Source: Planctomycetota bacterium
Lineage (GTDB): Bacteria; Planctomycetota; Phycisphaerae; UBA1845; UTPLA1
Assembly (NCBI GenBank): GCA_003576905.1
Contig: QEVG01000003.1
Location: 1 to 51,356, forward strand
DNA: 51,356 nt
Direction of reading: 5' to 3'
Positions 35,290 through 43,600 of the stretch are shown one piece after another. Positions within the stretch are counted from its first letter, which is position 1. Every line of letters starts with the position of its first letter. The notes beneath the pieces were generated by a model, which was given only the letters and a program-made list of their open reading frames with translations, was not told where the DNA came from and did not search any database. The position numbers and the translations under genes were made by a program.

Positions 35290-37680
35290 TCAGCGGAGGC
35301 CTTCCCGGTACGCTTCCCCCCGCGTGTACAGGTCCAGTCGCTTGCGGTAGGCCGCCGCCGACTGCTTCTGACCCATTTGTGTCGCCAGCTTGATCGCTTC
35401 CTGCTCGACACGGACCGCATCCGGAAACCGCCCCGCCGCCGAGTAGGCCGCCGCGAGCGTGTCTAGCAGTTCCGGGTCGCGCTGGTCCGTTCTTTCACAT
35501 GCGAACTCCGCCCACCTCACCGCTTCGTCCGGCTTTCGATCCGCGTCGCGCGGTGCGGTCGCCAGTGCCCAGGCCAGGGCATTGGCCAGAAGCGGCGACT
35601 CCTTTCGATGCATCAGGCCCTCACGAAGCAGTTCCTGTGCTTCCGCGTACTTCCCCTGCACCAGGAGATCCACCGACCAGGCCACGTACGCCGGCTCGAA
35701 TCCAGGCTTTTGGCCCAGAAGCTGCCGCCATTCCACCACCGCCGCCGTTTTGTTGCCCGTCGCGGACAGGATCAGCGCGAGCAGATGCCGAAGCCCCGCC
35801 TTGTCGGGGTGGGCCGCGGTCTCCTGTCGCAACAGCTCGACGATCCGAGGCGTTTGCGATGTCCCCTGCTCCGAGATGCCCACCTGCGCGTAGCGCTCCG
35901 CCTCGACAAATGAGCCGGCCCGCGCCAGAAGCGCCGCGTTCTTCGCGACGATTCCCACATAGTCCTCCAGCGCAGTCGCCTCTTCCGCCATGCCCACAGA
36001 CTTGAACGCCTTCCCGAGCCGATCGAGATGCTCCGGCCGAAGCGCGATGCGTCCGCCCGCGCCGTCCGGTATCCCGCGTCGCTGGTCCGCCATCAGCCGC
36101 GCCAGTTCCCAGACAAACTCCTCGGCTGTGATGGGGTCCCCCGCGTCGATTTCCCCTGCCTTGCGGTACTCCTCGATCGCCGCGTCGTACTTTTCCAGGC
36201 ACGTTAAAGACTTTGCCAGCGCCAGACGTGTTTCACGGTGATCGGGCCGTGCCTTGCTCAGGCCCTGGAGATACCGCGTCGCGTCCTCGACCCGGCCGCG
36301 CTCCAGAAGGAGGTTTCCAAACAGAAGCACCGCTCGGGAGTCATTCGACCCGGAGCTCAGCACCTCCTTAAGAAGGCTCTCGGCCTCGTCATAATTGCCC
36401 AGGCACATGAGCGCCTTGGAAAGGTCTACCATCGTATTGAACTGATACGGGTTCTTCTGAAGTACCGTCCGAAATTCCTGCGCTGCCTCCGAGAAAAACC
36501 CGCGAATGCCGAGCAGCACTCCGAGCGCATGCCGCACGCTGAGCTCGGATTCGTTCTTCTGAATCGCCCGCTGTAGAATCACGATCGCCCGGTTGACCTC
36601 ACCGGCCCGCGCGAGCCGCTCCGCAAGTATCAGCAGTTCCTGCCCGCCTGCCGCGCGGCTGAGAAGCTCGATGATCAGCGGGTCGCCGACCAGCGGCGGT
36701 TGTCCTCCGGCCTTCTGAATCTCGAAAAACCGTCCGGCATCCGCCGATCTCCCGGTCGCTTCGAGGAGCCGCCCCATCGCCCCGTTGGCCGCGGCATACT
36801 TCGGTGCCAGCTCAAGCGAATCTTTGAGATGCTTCTCCGCCTTTTCGTAGTCCTTCTCCTGCATCGCGAGTTCCCCGAGTCCGAGGTGCACGCGCGCGTC
36901 CTTGGGCGCAAGTTCCAGTGCTTTCGTGTACAGCGCCAATGCCTTGCCCGGGTTGGAACGCTGGAGCAGGTCTGCGAGTTCAACCTTGGCCGGCGTGAAC
37001 TTCTCGTCGACCGCGATCGCCTTCTCCAGCGCCAGAATCGCGTTGTCGGTGTTGTATGTCGCCTTATACGCCAGCCCCACGAAGTACCACCAGCGCAATA
37101 CGTCCGGCTGGCGCTTTGCCGCTCGCTCGAAACAGGAAATCGCATCGAGCGCGTTGCCGACCGCGTAGTAGTACATCCCAAGTTCGCCGATCCGCTCCGA
37201 GTCTTCCGGCTCTGTCGCGGCCGCCTCGTACGCCGCCGCCACTTCCGCCCGCATGGGGAGCGATAGTCCCACGAGGTCAATCCGCGGCAATTCAAAATCG
37301 CCTACCTTCCGGGGTTCGAGCGCCGTGGGGGGAGGTTCGTCAGAAATCACAGGTGTCCGCGGCCGGGCGGGAGCAACCGCGACCCTGCCCGATTCCGCGG
37401 GCGGACCAGGCCGCTGGTCATCGCCGGCCCGCTCCTTTCCTGCTTCTTCCGACGGCTCAACGGGAGTGGCTGACGGGTTCTTACCCCGTTCCGCTCCCAC
37501 CGGCTCGGAACTGTCAGCCGCCGTCCCTGGAAGGGGTTGACCTACCCCGTTGGCCGTGGGAGCCACGTCCTTCGTTGGTGTTGAGTCCTCCTTGCAGGAG
37601 GGCAGGGAAACCAATAGTACTAGTGCCAGAATGCATATCGCAGCGAGTCTCAGGTTTGTGGGAAGCACAAAATACCTCAT
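35290..37680 (-). CDS. TPR-repeat lipoprotein
   Basis: A 796-residue exported protein. The N-terminus RLAAICILALVLLVSLPSCKED ends in a good lipobox (LPSC), so the mature protein is probably anchored by a lipid at Cys. After a Pro/Ser/Glu-rich linker (about 35-125) it is built from tandem tetratricopeptide repeats (about 145 to 780; for instance KYDAAIEEYRKAGEIDAGDP and NPYQFNTMVDLSKALMCLGNYDEAESLL). TPR superhelices bind other proteins; the partner is unknown. I use the ATG at 37680; earlier ATGs (37698 and 37716) would lengthen the signal region. It converges on nuoF, 21 bases away. Confidence 0.85.
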   Translation of the reverse strand: MRYFVLPTNLRLAAICILALVLLVSLPSCKEDSTPTKDVAPTANGVGQPLPGTAADSSEPVGAERGKNPSATPVEPSEEAGKERAGDDQRPGPPAESGRVAVAPARPRTPVISDEPPPTALEPRKVGDFELPRIDLVGLSLPMRAEVAAAYEAAATEPEDSERIGELGMYYYAVGNALDAISCFERAAKRQPDVLRWWYFVGLAYKATYNTDNAILALEKAIAVDEKFTPAKVELADLLQRSNPGKALALYTKALELAPKDARVHLGLGELAMQEKDYEKAEKHLKDSLELAPKYAAANGAMGRLLEATGRSADAGRFFEIQKAGGQPPLVGDPLIIELLSRAAGGQELLILAERLARAGEVNRAIVILQRAIQKNESELSVRHALGVLLGIRGFFSEAAQEFRTVLQKNPYQFNTMVDLSKALMCLGNYDEAESLLKEVLSSGSNDSRAVLLFGNLLLERGRVEDATRYLQGLSKARPDHRETRLALAKSLTCLEKYDAAIEEYRKAGEIDAGDPITAEEFVWELARLMADQRRGIPDGAGGRIALRPEHLDRLGKAFKSVGMAEEATALEDYVGIVAKNAALLARAGSFVEAERYAQVGISEQGTSQTPRIVELLRQETAAHPDKAGLRHLLALILSATGNKTAAVVEWRQLLGQKPGFEPAYVAWSVDLLVQGKYAEAQELLREGLMHRKESPLLANALAWALATAPRDADRKPDEAVRWAEFACERTDQRDPELLDTLAAAYSAAGRFPDAVRVEQEAIKLATQMGQKQSAAAYRKRLDLYTRGEAYREGLR

Positions 37681-38042
37681 AGTGCCGTACTCTAACATGA
37701 ATCCGCAATTCGACATACGTTTCCGCCGTTCCGCCGGGCGGTACGGTGGCCCACTGCCACCCCATGCCAGGCCTGTGAAACGTTCCCGGGGCCATTGCCG
37801 GGGAATCGTGCGAACCAACCCGCCTCCGAACATTCTGGAAAAATGACGGGGCTGATGTCTTGAATTCGAACCAGGAATCTGATAAATTACGGTCTGCGTG
37901 GAGGAAGGTAGCGCGAATGCGCTCTCTACGACGGTGAGCCGACGCAGTTGAATCTACGCCTGCCCAGATCGGGCAGGGGGCTCACAATAAAGAAGCAATC
38001 TTTGAAGCAGGCGTATCCGTAGATCGCCTAGGAGGAAGGTCC
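37681..38042 (+). promoter_or_regulatory. Promoter and structured leader of the second PEP-CTERM gene
   Basis: A sigma70-type promoter (TTGAAT 37860-37865, 17 bases, TAAATT 37883-37888) precedes a leader of about 150 bases with several helices. GTGAGCC (37935-37941) pairs with GGCTCAC (37979-37985). Inside it CCTGCCC (37959-37965) pairs with GGGCAGG (37971-37977). AAAGA (37989-37993) pairs with TCTTT (37999-38003). TACGCCTGC (37955-37963) is also a perfect 9-bp match for GCAGGCGTA (38007-38015), and ATCTACG (37952-37958) for CGTAGAT (38018-38024). These alternatives exclude the inner hairpin, as in a regulatory switch. The string GGAGGAAGGT occurs twice (37900-37909 and, as the ribosome-binding site of the gene, 38031-38040). 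Confidence 0.55.
37917..37937 (+). CDS. Possible six-codon leader peptide (Arg-rich)
   Basis: An ATG at 37917 opens a frame reading MRSLRR and stopping with TGA at 37935-37937. A strong ribosome-binding string (GGAGGAAGGT) sits just upstream at 37900-37909, a copy of the one used by the main gene. Three of six codons are Arg, and CTA and CGA are rare in so GC-rich a sequence, so ribosome pausing here could influence which leader helix forms. The peptide is too short to prove by sequence; it is listed as a candidate only. Confidence 0.3.
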   Translation: MRSLRR

Positions 38043-38705
38043 ATGAGAAAGTTCGCACTTTGCCTGGTGGCTGGCGTGTTTGCCGCCTCAAGCGCTCAGC
38101 TTGTCAGTGCAGACGTTATCTGCCCTGACCAGACCCCGAAGGTTTATGAAGTCGTCCCCGGTACGGCTGGTCCGAGTATCCCGGACAACAGTCCTGCTGG
38201 CGCTTCGCTCAGCATCGTTGTCCCGGAGGACGATCCTGCCTGCCCGCTCATCTGGGACCTGAACGTCGATGTCCTCATCCGCCACACTTGGCAGGGCGAC
38301 CTCACGCTTCGCCTGACCCATGTCGATTCCGGCACGAGCGTTGTCCTTATGGACCGACCCGGCCGCACGACCAGCGGCTTCGGCTTCTCGAACGACAATC
38401 TGGGCAATCCGGCGACGGGTGCCCGCTTCATCTTCGATGACGAAGCTGCCGCCGTCTATGACACCGGTTCGCCCGGCGCTCCGGTCAACAACCCGACCGG
38501 TCTCTGGCGACCTGAGAATTCGCTGTCGGCCTATGATCAGCTTGCAAAGGCCGGCACATGGACGCTTTCGGTTACCGACAGCGCCGGCGGCGATACGGGC
38601 CGAATTGAGGCCTTCTCGCTGCACTTCATCAATAAGGTTCCCGAGCCCGCGACCCTTGGCCTTCTCGCCATCGGCAGCCTGGCTCTGATCCGCCGCCGAC
38701 GCTAA
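38043..38705 (+). CDS. PEP-CTERM sorting domain protein with P-domain-like fold
   Basis: A 220-residue exported protein. The signal peptide (FALCLVAGVFAASSAQLVSA) is followed by a jelly-roll domain (about 40-193) whose strands VLIRHTWQGDLTLRLTHVDS and AGTWTLSVTDSAGGDTG match the P (proprotein-convertase, P/Homo B) domain, without any protease domain. The C-terminus VPEPATLGLLAIGSLALIRR is a PEP-CTERM anchor for exosortase. P-domains stabilise or target enzymes; alone, the protein may bind sugar or protein at the cell surface. The ATG has GGAGG ten bases upstream. A structured leader precedes it, and a strong terminator follows. Confidence 0.93.
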   Translation: MRKFALCLVAGVFAASSAQLVSADVICPDQTPKVYEVVPGTAGPSIPDNSPAGASLSIVVPEDDPACPLIWDLNVDVLIRHTWQGDLTLRLTHVDSGTSVVLMDRPGRTTSGFGFSNDNLGNPATGARFIFDDEAAAVYDTGSPGAPVNNPTGLWRPENSLSAYDQLAKAGTWTLSVTDSAGGDTGRIEAFSLHFINKVPEPATLGLLAIGSLALIRRRR

Positions 38706-38738
38706 TTGCAGCTCGGTGTCGTAAAGTGACCTTCTACG

Positions 38739-38776
38739 AGGCTCCGGTCCGCTGGGACCGGAGCCTTTCCTTTTTT
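38739..38776 (+). terminator. Intrinsic terminator of the second PEP-CTERM gene
   Basis: A perfect 12-bp stem pairs AGGCTCCGGTCC (38739-38750) with GGACCGGAGCCT (38755-38766) around GCTG, followed by TTCCTTTTTT. It is not a good terminator for the convergent kinase gene, which lacks a T-run on the minus side. Confidence 0.93.
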
Positions 38777-38806
38777 ACCTTTAACCTTGCCTCCCAACTG
38801 ACAAAT

Positions 38807-40090
38807 CTACTTGGAAAAGTACAGCGCCGCCAGGGCCACCGCCGCCCCCAGAGTCAACAGCAAGGCTGTCCAGCCCAGCCACGCCGGTACCAGTCGCGGC
38901 CCCTGTTGCAGACTGTCATCCAGTTCGATCGTGCGATCGAGGTCATCATGCACCAGCGCCCGTAACAGATCAGTCCCCAGAAGGTCCGCCGATTGATAGC
39001 GATGCCGTGAATCGGCCTGAAGACATTGAACGAGAATCTCGCACAGCCGAGAGGGCCATTCCGCCGGCAGCTGCGCCCGCGTCACACTGATCGCCGTTTG
39101 CTGCGCCTGAATCATCCCGCTGCGCGATTTCGCCTTGATAAGCCGATCCCGAGTCAGAGCGTAGTAAAGGGTCAAGCCAAGGCTGTAAATGTCACTTGCG
39201 GCCGTCGGAGGCTCGCCCCGGGCAATCTCCGGCGAAATCCAGCCCGGCGTCCCAAGCGTCCGATCCGCCAACTCCGCAATCCCCGCAGCCCCGGCGACGT
39301 TCGCCAGGCCGAAATCCGTTACCTTCACCCGGCCCTTGGTGTCTATCATGATGTTGCCGGGCTTGACGTCCCGGTGTACCACGCCGAGCGCATGACCCGC
39401 CGCGAGGCCCTTGGCCGCGTGTGCGATCGTGTAGCATGCCTGGTAGATCGGCAGCGGCCCCGACTGCTCGATCAGCGCGGCAAGCGTCACGCCATGCACG
39501 CGTTCCATCACGAAATAGTAGATCCCATCCTGCTGCCCCACCTCATAAACCGTGACCACGTTCGGATGAGTAATCTGCGCCGCGACACGGGCTTCCTGCA
39601 AGAACATCTTCAGCCCCAGCGGCTGATGCAGCGGATCGATGCGCCGCGGAAGGATCTTCATAGCAACGACGCGCTGAAGGTCCTCGTCGTAGGCCTCATA
39701 GACATGGCCCATCGCGCCAAGGCCCAGCACCGAGCGCACTTCATATTTCCCCAGCCGCTTGCCTACCCATTCGCCCGGGACCGGTTGCGGCGCACGGGAG
39801 TGTTTCGCTGCGATCCGCCCCATGGTCGAGCCATGGTCCGCCGCCGCGAGCATCGTCGAGCCAAGTTGCGTCCACGCCGTAGCCGCCGCGTCCAGCGCCC
39901 CCGCTACGTCCCCCGGTGCGGCCGTGGTGTCGCGCCAGATATGCCGGCAATGCCGACATTGCACGCGCCGGCCCGCCGTCGGCCGCAAGGGGATGTATTG
40001 AACTCGGCAACTGGGACACACGAGCGGAACGGGCTTCCAGCCCGCGGGCGGCGGCGGCAATCCTCGCTTCGGTCTTTTTGAATCTGTCAT
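38807..40090 (-). CDS. Serine/threonine protein kinase with N-terminal zinc ribbon and C-terminal membrane anchor
   Basis: A 427-residue Hanks-type kinase. A small zinc ribbon (Cys25/Cys28 and Cys45/Cys48, VCPSCRVQY and CRHCRHIW) is followed by the kinase domain (about 115-375): glycine loop GLGAMGHVYEAY, Lys145, HRDVKPGNIMID catalytic loop, TDFGLANV and GTPGWISPE. The C-terminal hydrophobic helix (WLGWTALLLTLGAAVALAALYF) anchors it, kinase inside. Such kinases are many in Planctomycetota and sense unknown signals; there is no extracytoplasmic sensor domain, so input probably comes through the ribbon or a partner. It is divergent from the unknown gene at 40228 and converges on the PEP-CTERM gene. 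Confidence 0.92.
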   Translation of the reverse strand: MTDSKRPKRGLPPPPAGWKPVPLVCPSCRVQYIPLRPTAGRRVQCRHCRHIWRDTTAAPGDVAGALDAAATAWTQLGSTMLAAADHGSTMGRIAAKHSRAPQPVPGEWVGKRLGKYEVRSVLGLGAMGHVYEAYDEDLQRVVAMKILPRRIDPLHQPLGLKMFLQEARVAAQITHPNVVTVYEVGQQDGIYYFVMERVHGVTLAALIEQSGPLPIYQACYTIAHAAKGLAAGHALGVVHRDVKPGNIMIDTKGRVKVTDFGLANVAGAAGIAELADRTLGTPGWISPEIARGEPPTAASDIYSLGLTLYYALTRDRLIKAKSRSGMIQAQQTAISVTRAQLPAEWPSRLCEILVQCLQADSRHRYQSADLLGTDLLRALVHDDLDRTIELDDSLQQGPRLVPAWLGWTALLLTLGAAVALAALYFSK

Positions 40091-40227
40091 GCACCCATCG
40101 CCGACTGCTCGGGCCCCGAGGACTCACTACCCCGGCGCCAGTCTTACCGGGCCGATTGTGTTCGCCCTCCGCAACCTCCGAGTATAGACGCTTGGCCGCC
40201 GTCCGCCGACCTGCTATCGTCCCGGCC

Positions 40228-40851
40228 ATGCGGCCGCCCGAAGCCCCACCTTCGCCCGAAAATCAGGACGCCTGGCGCTCCTACGCGCTTCACTACCTTC
40301 GCGATCAACTCCGTGCCGACGCCCCGGCCGTTCTCGGAGATGCCCACCTTTTCCCAGCGTCGCCGCTCGATGGAGAGAGCGCCGTATTCGTTTTTCCCTT
40401 TTCGGCCCGGCATGGTTCGGCGCTCGATCACGATTATTACGTCGTCGTTGGCCGTACCGAGCCCAACTATTATCCCGCATACGGCCTCACGCCACAGGAG
40501 GCCTTCGAATTACACCTCGGCACACGCTTCATGCTCGTCTTGGGAGTCGCCCAGCGCCCCCCCGCTCCCGAGGACGATTTCGACATGAATCGCGACGCCC
40601 GGCTCATCGTCGACCGGGTTGCCCCCGGCGTACCGATCGAGGACCTCGCCCTTGTGGCGTCATTCGATGTCGAGGGTCTGATGCACGCCGTTCTCAAGTG
40701 CCGCATTAAGGACACTGACGCCTATATTATGGCCGCGTCCGCGCCGATGGGCTTCTGCACGCGCACCGATCTGCCCCCTCAGGTTGCCTACCGCCTGCAC
40801 ATTGGCCACGCCCTGCGCCGCGAGCCGAAACCTGCAGACGATGACGCCTGA
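40228..40851 (+). CDS. Conserved-looking hypothetical protein
   Basis: A 207-residue, probably cytosolic protein without signal peptide or membrane segment. It has a clear alternating strand/helix pattern, with VFVFPFSARHGSALDHDYYVVVGRTEPNYYPAYGLTP split around an aromatic and His-rich centre, then EAFELHLGTRFMLVLGVAQ. I do not recognise the family. The ATG at 40228 is preferred because the longer frame before it lies in the leader of the divergent kinase and is basic and low in sense. Its stop is five bases before that of the convergent ligase-like gene. A zinc or nucleotide role is possible but not shown. Confidence 0.7.
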   Translation: MRPPEAPPSPENQDAWRSYALHYLRDQLRADAPAVLGDAHLFPASPLDGESAVFVFPFSARHGSALDHDYYVVVGRTEPNYYPAYGLTPQEAFELHLGTRFMLVLGVAQRPPAPEDDFDMNRDARLIVDRVAPGVPIEDLALVASFDVEGLMHAVLKCRIKDTDAYIMAASAPMGFCTRTDLPPQVAYRLHIGHALRREPKPADDDA

Positions 40852-40856
40852 CCGCC

Positions 40857-43517
40857 TCATTCGCCCGGCCCGCGCCGCGCCCGCTGCGCCAGCTCAAAAA
40901 GCCGCCGCGTGCCTGGCGGCCGGCTCCCTTCCGGCAGCCGCAAAAACACGTCCACCAGCTCCGCCGCCATCACCGACACTTCCAGATCAACTTGCACCTG
41001 CGAATGCCGATTGCCCGCGAGGCTCCAGTTGGCCCGCCGCGCCGCCTCGCGCAGTTCCGCCCCGTTCGCAAGATGCATGAGCGCCGAGAAGCGAAGAAGC
41101 TGACGCAATTCCGGCGTCCGATTCCGAAGCCGCACGGGGTCCAGGTCAAGTTCCGCGGCGGACATGCCCGGCGCGGCCGCGACCTGAAGCACCGCCGCCT
41201 CCTCCGCCCTCAGAATCATACGATATGCCGCCTCGTAATCCGCCGGCCGGCTGTCAAATCGCATGCGCGCCGCCAGGTACCACGCGTCGGCCTCGACAAC
41301 CCCCGCCCTTCGATAGGGCGACTCTGCCGCCGCCAGCGCGTCGTACAGCCGCGCCGCCGTCGCCGCCGTCGCCGCCGCCTCGGGAATCCTTGTCTGCGTG
41401 GCAAGACGCACCGACTCAAGGCGCAGGGTCTCTGGCGAAAGCCCATCCTGCCATGGCATCTCTGTCGGCGTCGCTCCGTCCCGCATCGCCGCCGCGACCA
41501 GCTCCGACCACTGTGCTTCCACCTCCGGCCCGGCGAATTCCCGAAGCGCGTAGCTCACCAGCACCGAATCGATCGGGCTCGACCGAAGCGCCCGACGAAT
41601 CGCCAGCACGTTCTCAATCGGCGACAGCCCGCCCATGTGCACTCGCAGCAGGTTGCCCGCCCGGTCATACGGATTCACCTCTTCGAGGTATGCCTGCACG
41701 GAAGCAAGCGACCCCTCCCGATCTCCGGACAGAAACAGCGCCTCCGCGAGGCGGTACTCCGCATCCCGATATGCCCGGCACCGCGCCACGACCTGCCGCC
41801 AGGTCTCCACGGCCTTCGCCCCATTCGTCGCCCTTCCCCTGTCCGCCTCCTGTGTCGCCGTCGCCCGACGATCGCGCAGCGCGTCGGAATAAAACTCCCC
41901 CAGGTCCGTTCGCAACCAGATCCAGTTCCTCGCCCCCAGTCGATCGCTCGCCTGTATCAGCTTCGCTTCCGCAGCCGTCCGATCCGTCGAGAGCGCCATC
42001 CGCCCCGCCTCATGCGCCAGCCCCGACCGAACATCGCGAATCACGACAACCGCGATCCCGGCCGCCGCCACCGCAAAAAGACCGCGAACACCAACCGGAA
42101 GCCGCGCTGATATCGTTGCCGACTTCTCCTCATCCGCCCCGCCCCCTCGCACGAGCGCAGCCAGCACCCCGAGCAGCGTCCAATACCACGCCGGCATGAT
42201 CGGGTGCCGAAGATTCACGCTCGCGCTCTCCGTCACGACGACCGTTACAAGCCCGGCGGCAAGTGACAGCGCAATCAGGCTCTCCGGATCAGCCGGCCGC
42301 CGCCGCATCCGGCGCGCCGCAAGGATAATTGCCGCCAGCGGCAGCCCAAGGTACGCCAGCGCCCCTGGAACGCCCAACTCGAACGCCGCCTGAAGCCACT
42401 CATTGTGCGCGTCGTAGTCCGCCCGCCCATGCGTCAGCCGAGGCTCCTCGGCGCGCCGCAGCGCCATCGCGTCCGTCATCGCGTACCCGAACATGTCCGG
42501 GCCATGACCCGCAAGCGCTCCGTGCTTCATTTCCGATATGATGTGTTTCCAGTACTGCGCCCGAAGCCCGAGCGACCGCGCGAAGTTCAACCGCGGGCTG
42601 ATGAAGCCCTGTTGTATCAGCGCGCCTACGACCACAACCGCCGCCATCCCCACAGCGATCGCCGCCAGCCGCCGCCGATGGATCCCGGCGCGTGACTTGA
42701 TTATGACACCTGCCGAGAACATCAGCCCCGCCGCCAGTCCGATCCACGCCCCCCGCCGCGCCGCCGCCATGAGCAGCCCAAGGGACAATGCAAACACCAG
42801 GACGCACGCCGCAGCCGGGCGGACGCCGATCGCCGGCCGCGCCTCCGCAACCACCACGCGGCCCAGAAGCAGCGCCGCACAGGACGCGGCCCAGAGCGCC
42901 CCCAGCGAGCCTGTCACCGTCGTCGCCCCGACGGGCATATCCATGAACGGCTCACCCAGCGCAATCCGGTTCACAATCGTAAGCACGCTAGCAGTGCCCG
43001 CGACAATCCCCGCTCCGATCACCAGCCGCGAAATCGAGCGGCCTTGAACGATTCGGCCGACCAGTGCCGCCCAGCCAGCACCGCTCACGAACCAGAAGAG
43101 CCAGCCTGCCGATACCGACCACGTCCCGTTGACTGTAGCAGAGATCGCCCCGGACGCGGCGACCGCCCCCGCCAATACCTCGAACCACGCATCGCGCAGC
43201 CACCCGCCCGACGGCGGCTCCCCCCTTAGCCCACCGCCGCGCGCGCCATCCCAACGCCCTCGAATCGCGACAAGCACAAGCCCCCCGGTTAGACATACCG
43301 GCAATGCGTACCATCGCAGGTCCGACGTGCCCGTCATCGGCACGGGCACGGTAAACAACCGCGCAATCAGCGAAGGCGGCCAGCGCCCATCGGGCGAACT
43401 GACGCGAAGCTCCGGTACGTCATTCAGCAGAAAGGTCGCCCAGAACAAAAGCACGACCGCGCAGCCCGGCAACAGCCAGTCGCTTCGTTCCACGGGAGCA
43501 GGCGCCTTCTTGCTCAT
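40857..43517 (-). CDS. O-antigen-ligase-like (Wzy/WaaL superfamily) membrane protein with C-terminal helical domain, first paralogue
   Basis: An 886-residue protein with about 12 hydrophobic helices in the first 500 residues, then a soluble region of about 380 residues. The Wzy_C-like segment ADYDAHNEWLQAAFELGVPGALAYL with an upstream AGHGPDMFGYAM motif is the signature of the O-antigen ligase/polymerase family, which joins glycan units on the outer side of the membrane. The C-terminal part is helical and TPR-like (AEYRLAEALFLSGDREGSLASVQAYLEE). It has a close-by tandem paralogue upstream (43601-46405). A role in exopolysaccharide or surface-glycan assembly fits the other glycan genes in the window. 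The start at 43517 gives MSKKAPAPVERSD. Confidence 0.85.
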   Translation of the reverse strand: MSKKAPAPVERSDWLLPGCAVVLLFWATFLLNDVPELRVSSPDGRWPPSLIARLFTVPVPMTGTSDLRWYALPVCLTGGLVLVAIRGRWDGARGGGLRGEPPSGGWLRDAWFEVLAGAVAASGAISATVNGTWSVSAGWLFWFVSGAGWAALVGRIVQGRSISRLVIGAGIVAGTASVLTIVNRIALGEPFMDMPVGATTVTGSLGALWAASCAALLLGRVVVAEARPAIGVRPAAACVLVFALSLGLLMAAARRGAWIGLAAGLMFSAGVIIKSRAGIHRRRLAAIAVGMAAVVVVGALIQQGFISPRLNFARSLGLRAQYWKHIISEMKHGALAGHGPDMFGYAMTDAMALRRAEEPRLTHGRADYDAHNEWLQAAFELGVPGALAYLGLPLAAIILAARRMRRRPADPESLIALSLAAGLVTVVVTESASVNLRHPIMPAWYWTLLGVLAALVRGGGADEEKSATISARLPVGVRGLFAVAAAGIAVVVIRDVRSGLAHEAGRMALSTDRTAAEAKLIQASDRLGARNWIWLRTDLGEFYSDALRDRRATATQEADRGRATNGAKAVETWRQVVARCRAYRDAEYRLAEALFLSGDREGSLASVQAYLEEVNPYDRAGNLLRVHMGGLSPIENVLAIRRALRSSPIDSVLVSYALREFAGPEVEAQWSELVAAAMRDGATPTEMPWQDGLSPETLRLESVRLATQTRIPEAAATAATAARLYDALAAAESPYRRAGVVEADAWYLAARMRFDSRPADYEAAYRMILRAEEAAVLQVAAAPGMSAAELDLDPVRLRNRTPELRQLLRFSALMHLANGAELREAARRANWSLAGNRHSQVQVDLEVSVMAAELVDVFLRLPEGSRPPGTRRLFELAQRARRGPGE

Positions 43518-43600
43518 TCAGTTTGCCTATCCACTCCCGCGAGTCGAAAAAACGTCCCTGTGAGGGTCACTTTTCGGCCTTGGTTCCGCGCGCCCGCAAT

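Noticed and set aside
41340-41380. GCC-rich tandem repeat
   Set aside because: It is a low-complexity Ala run inside the coding sequence of the first ligase-like gene (alternating GCC/GTC codons), not a distinct repeat.
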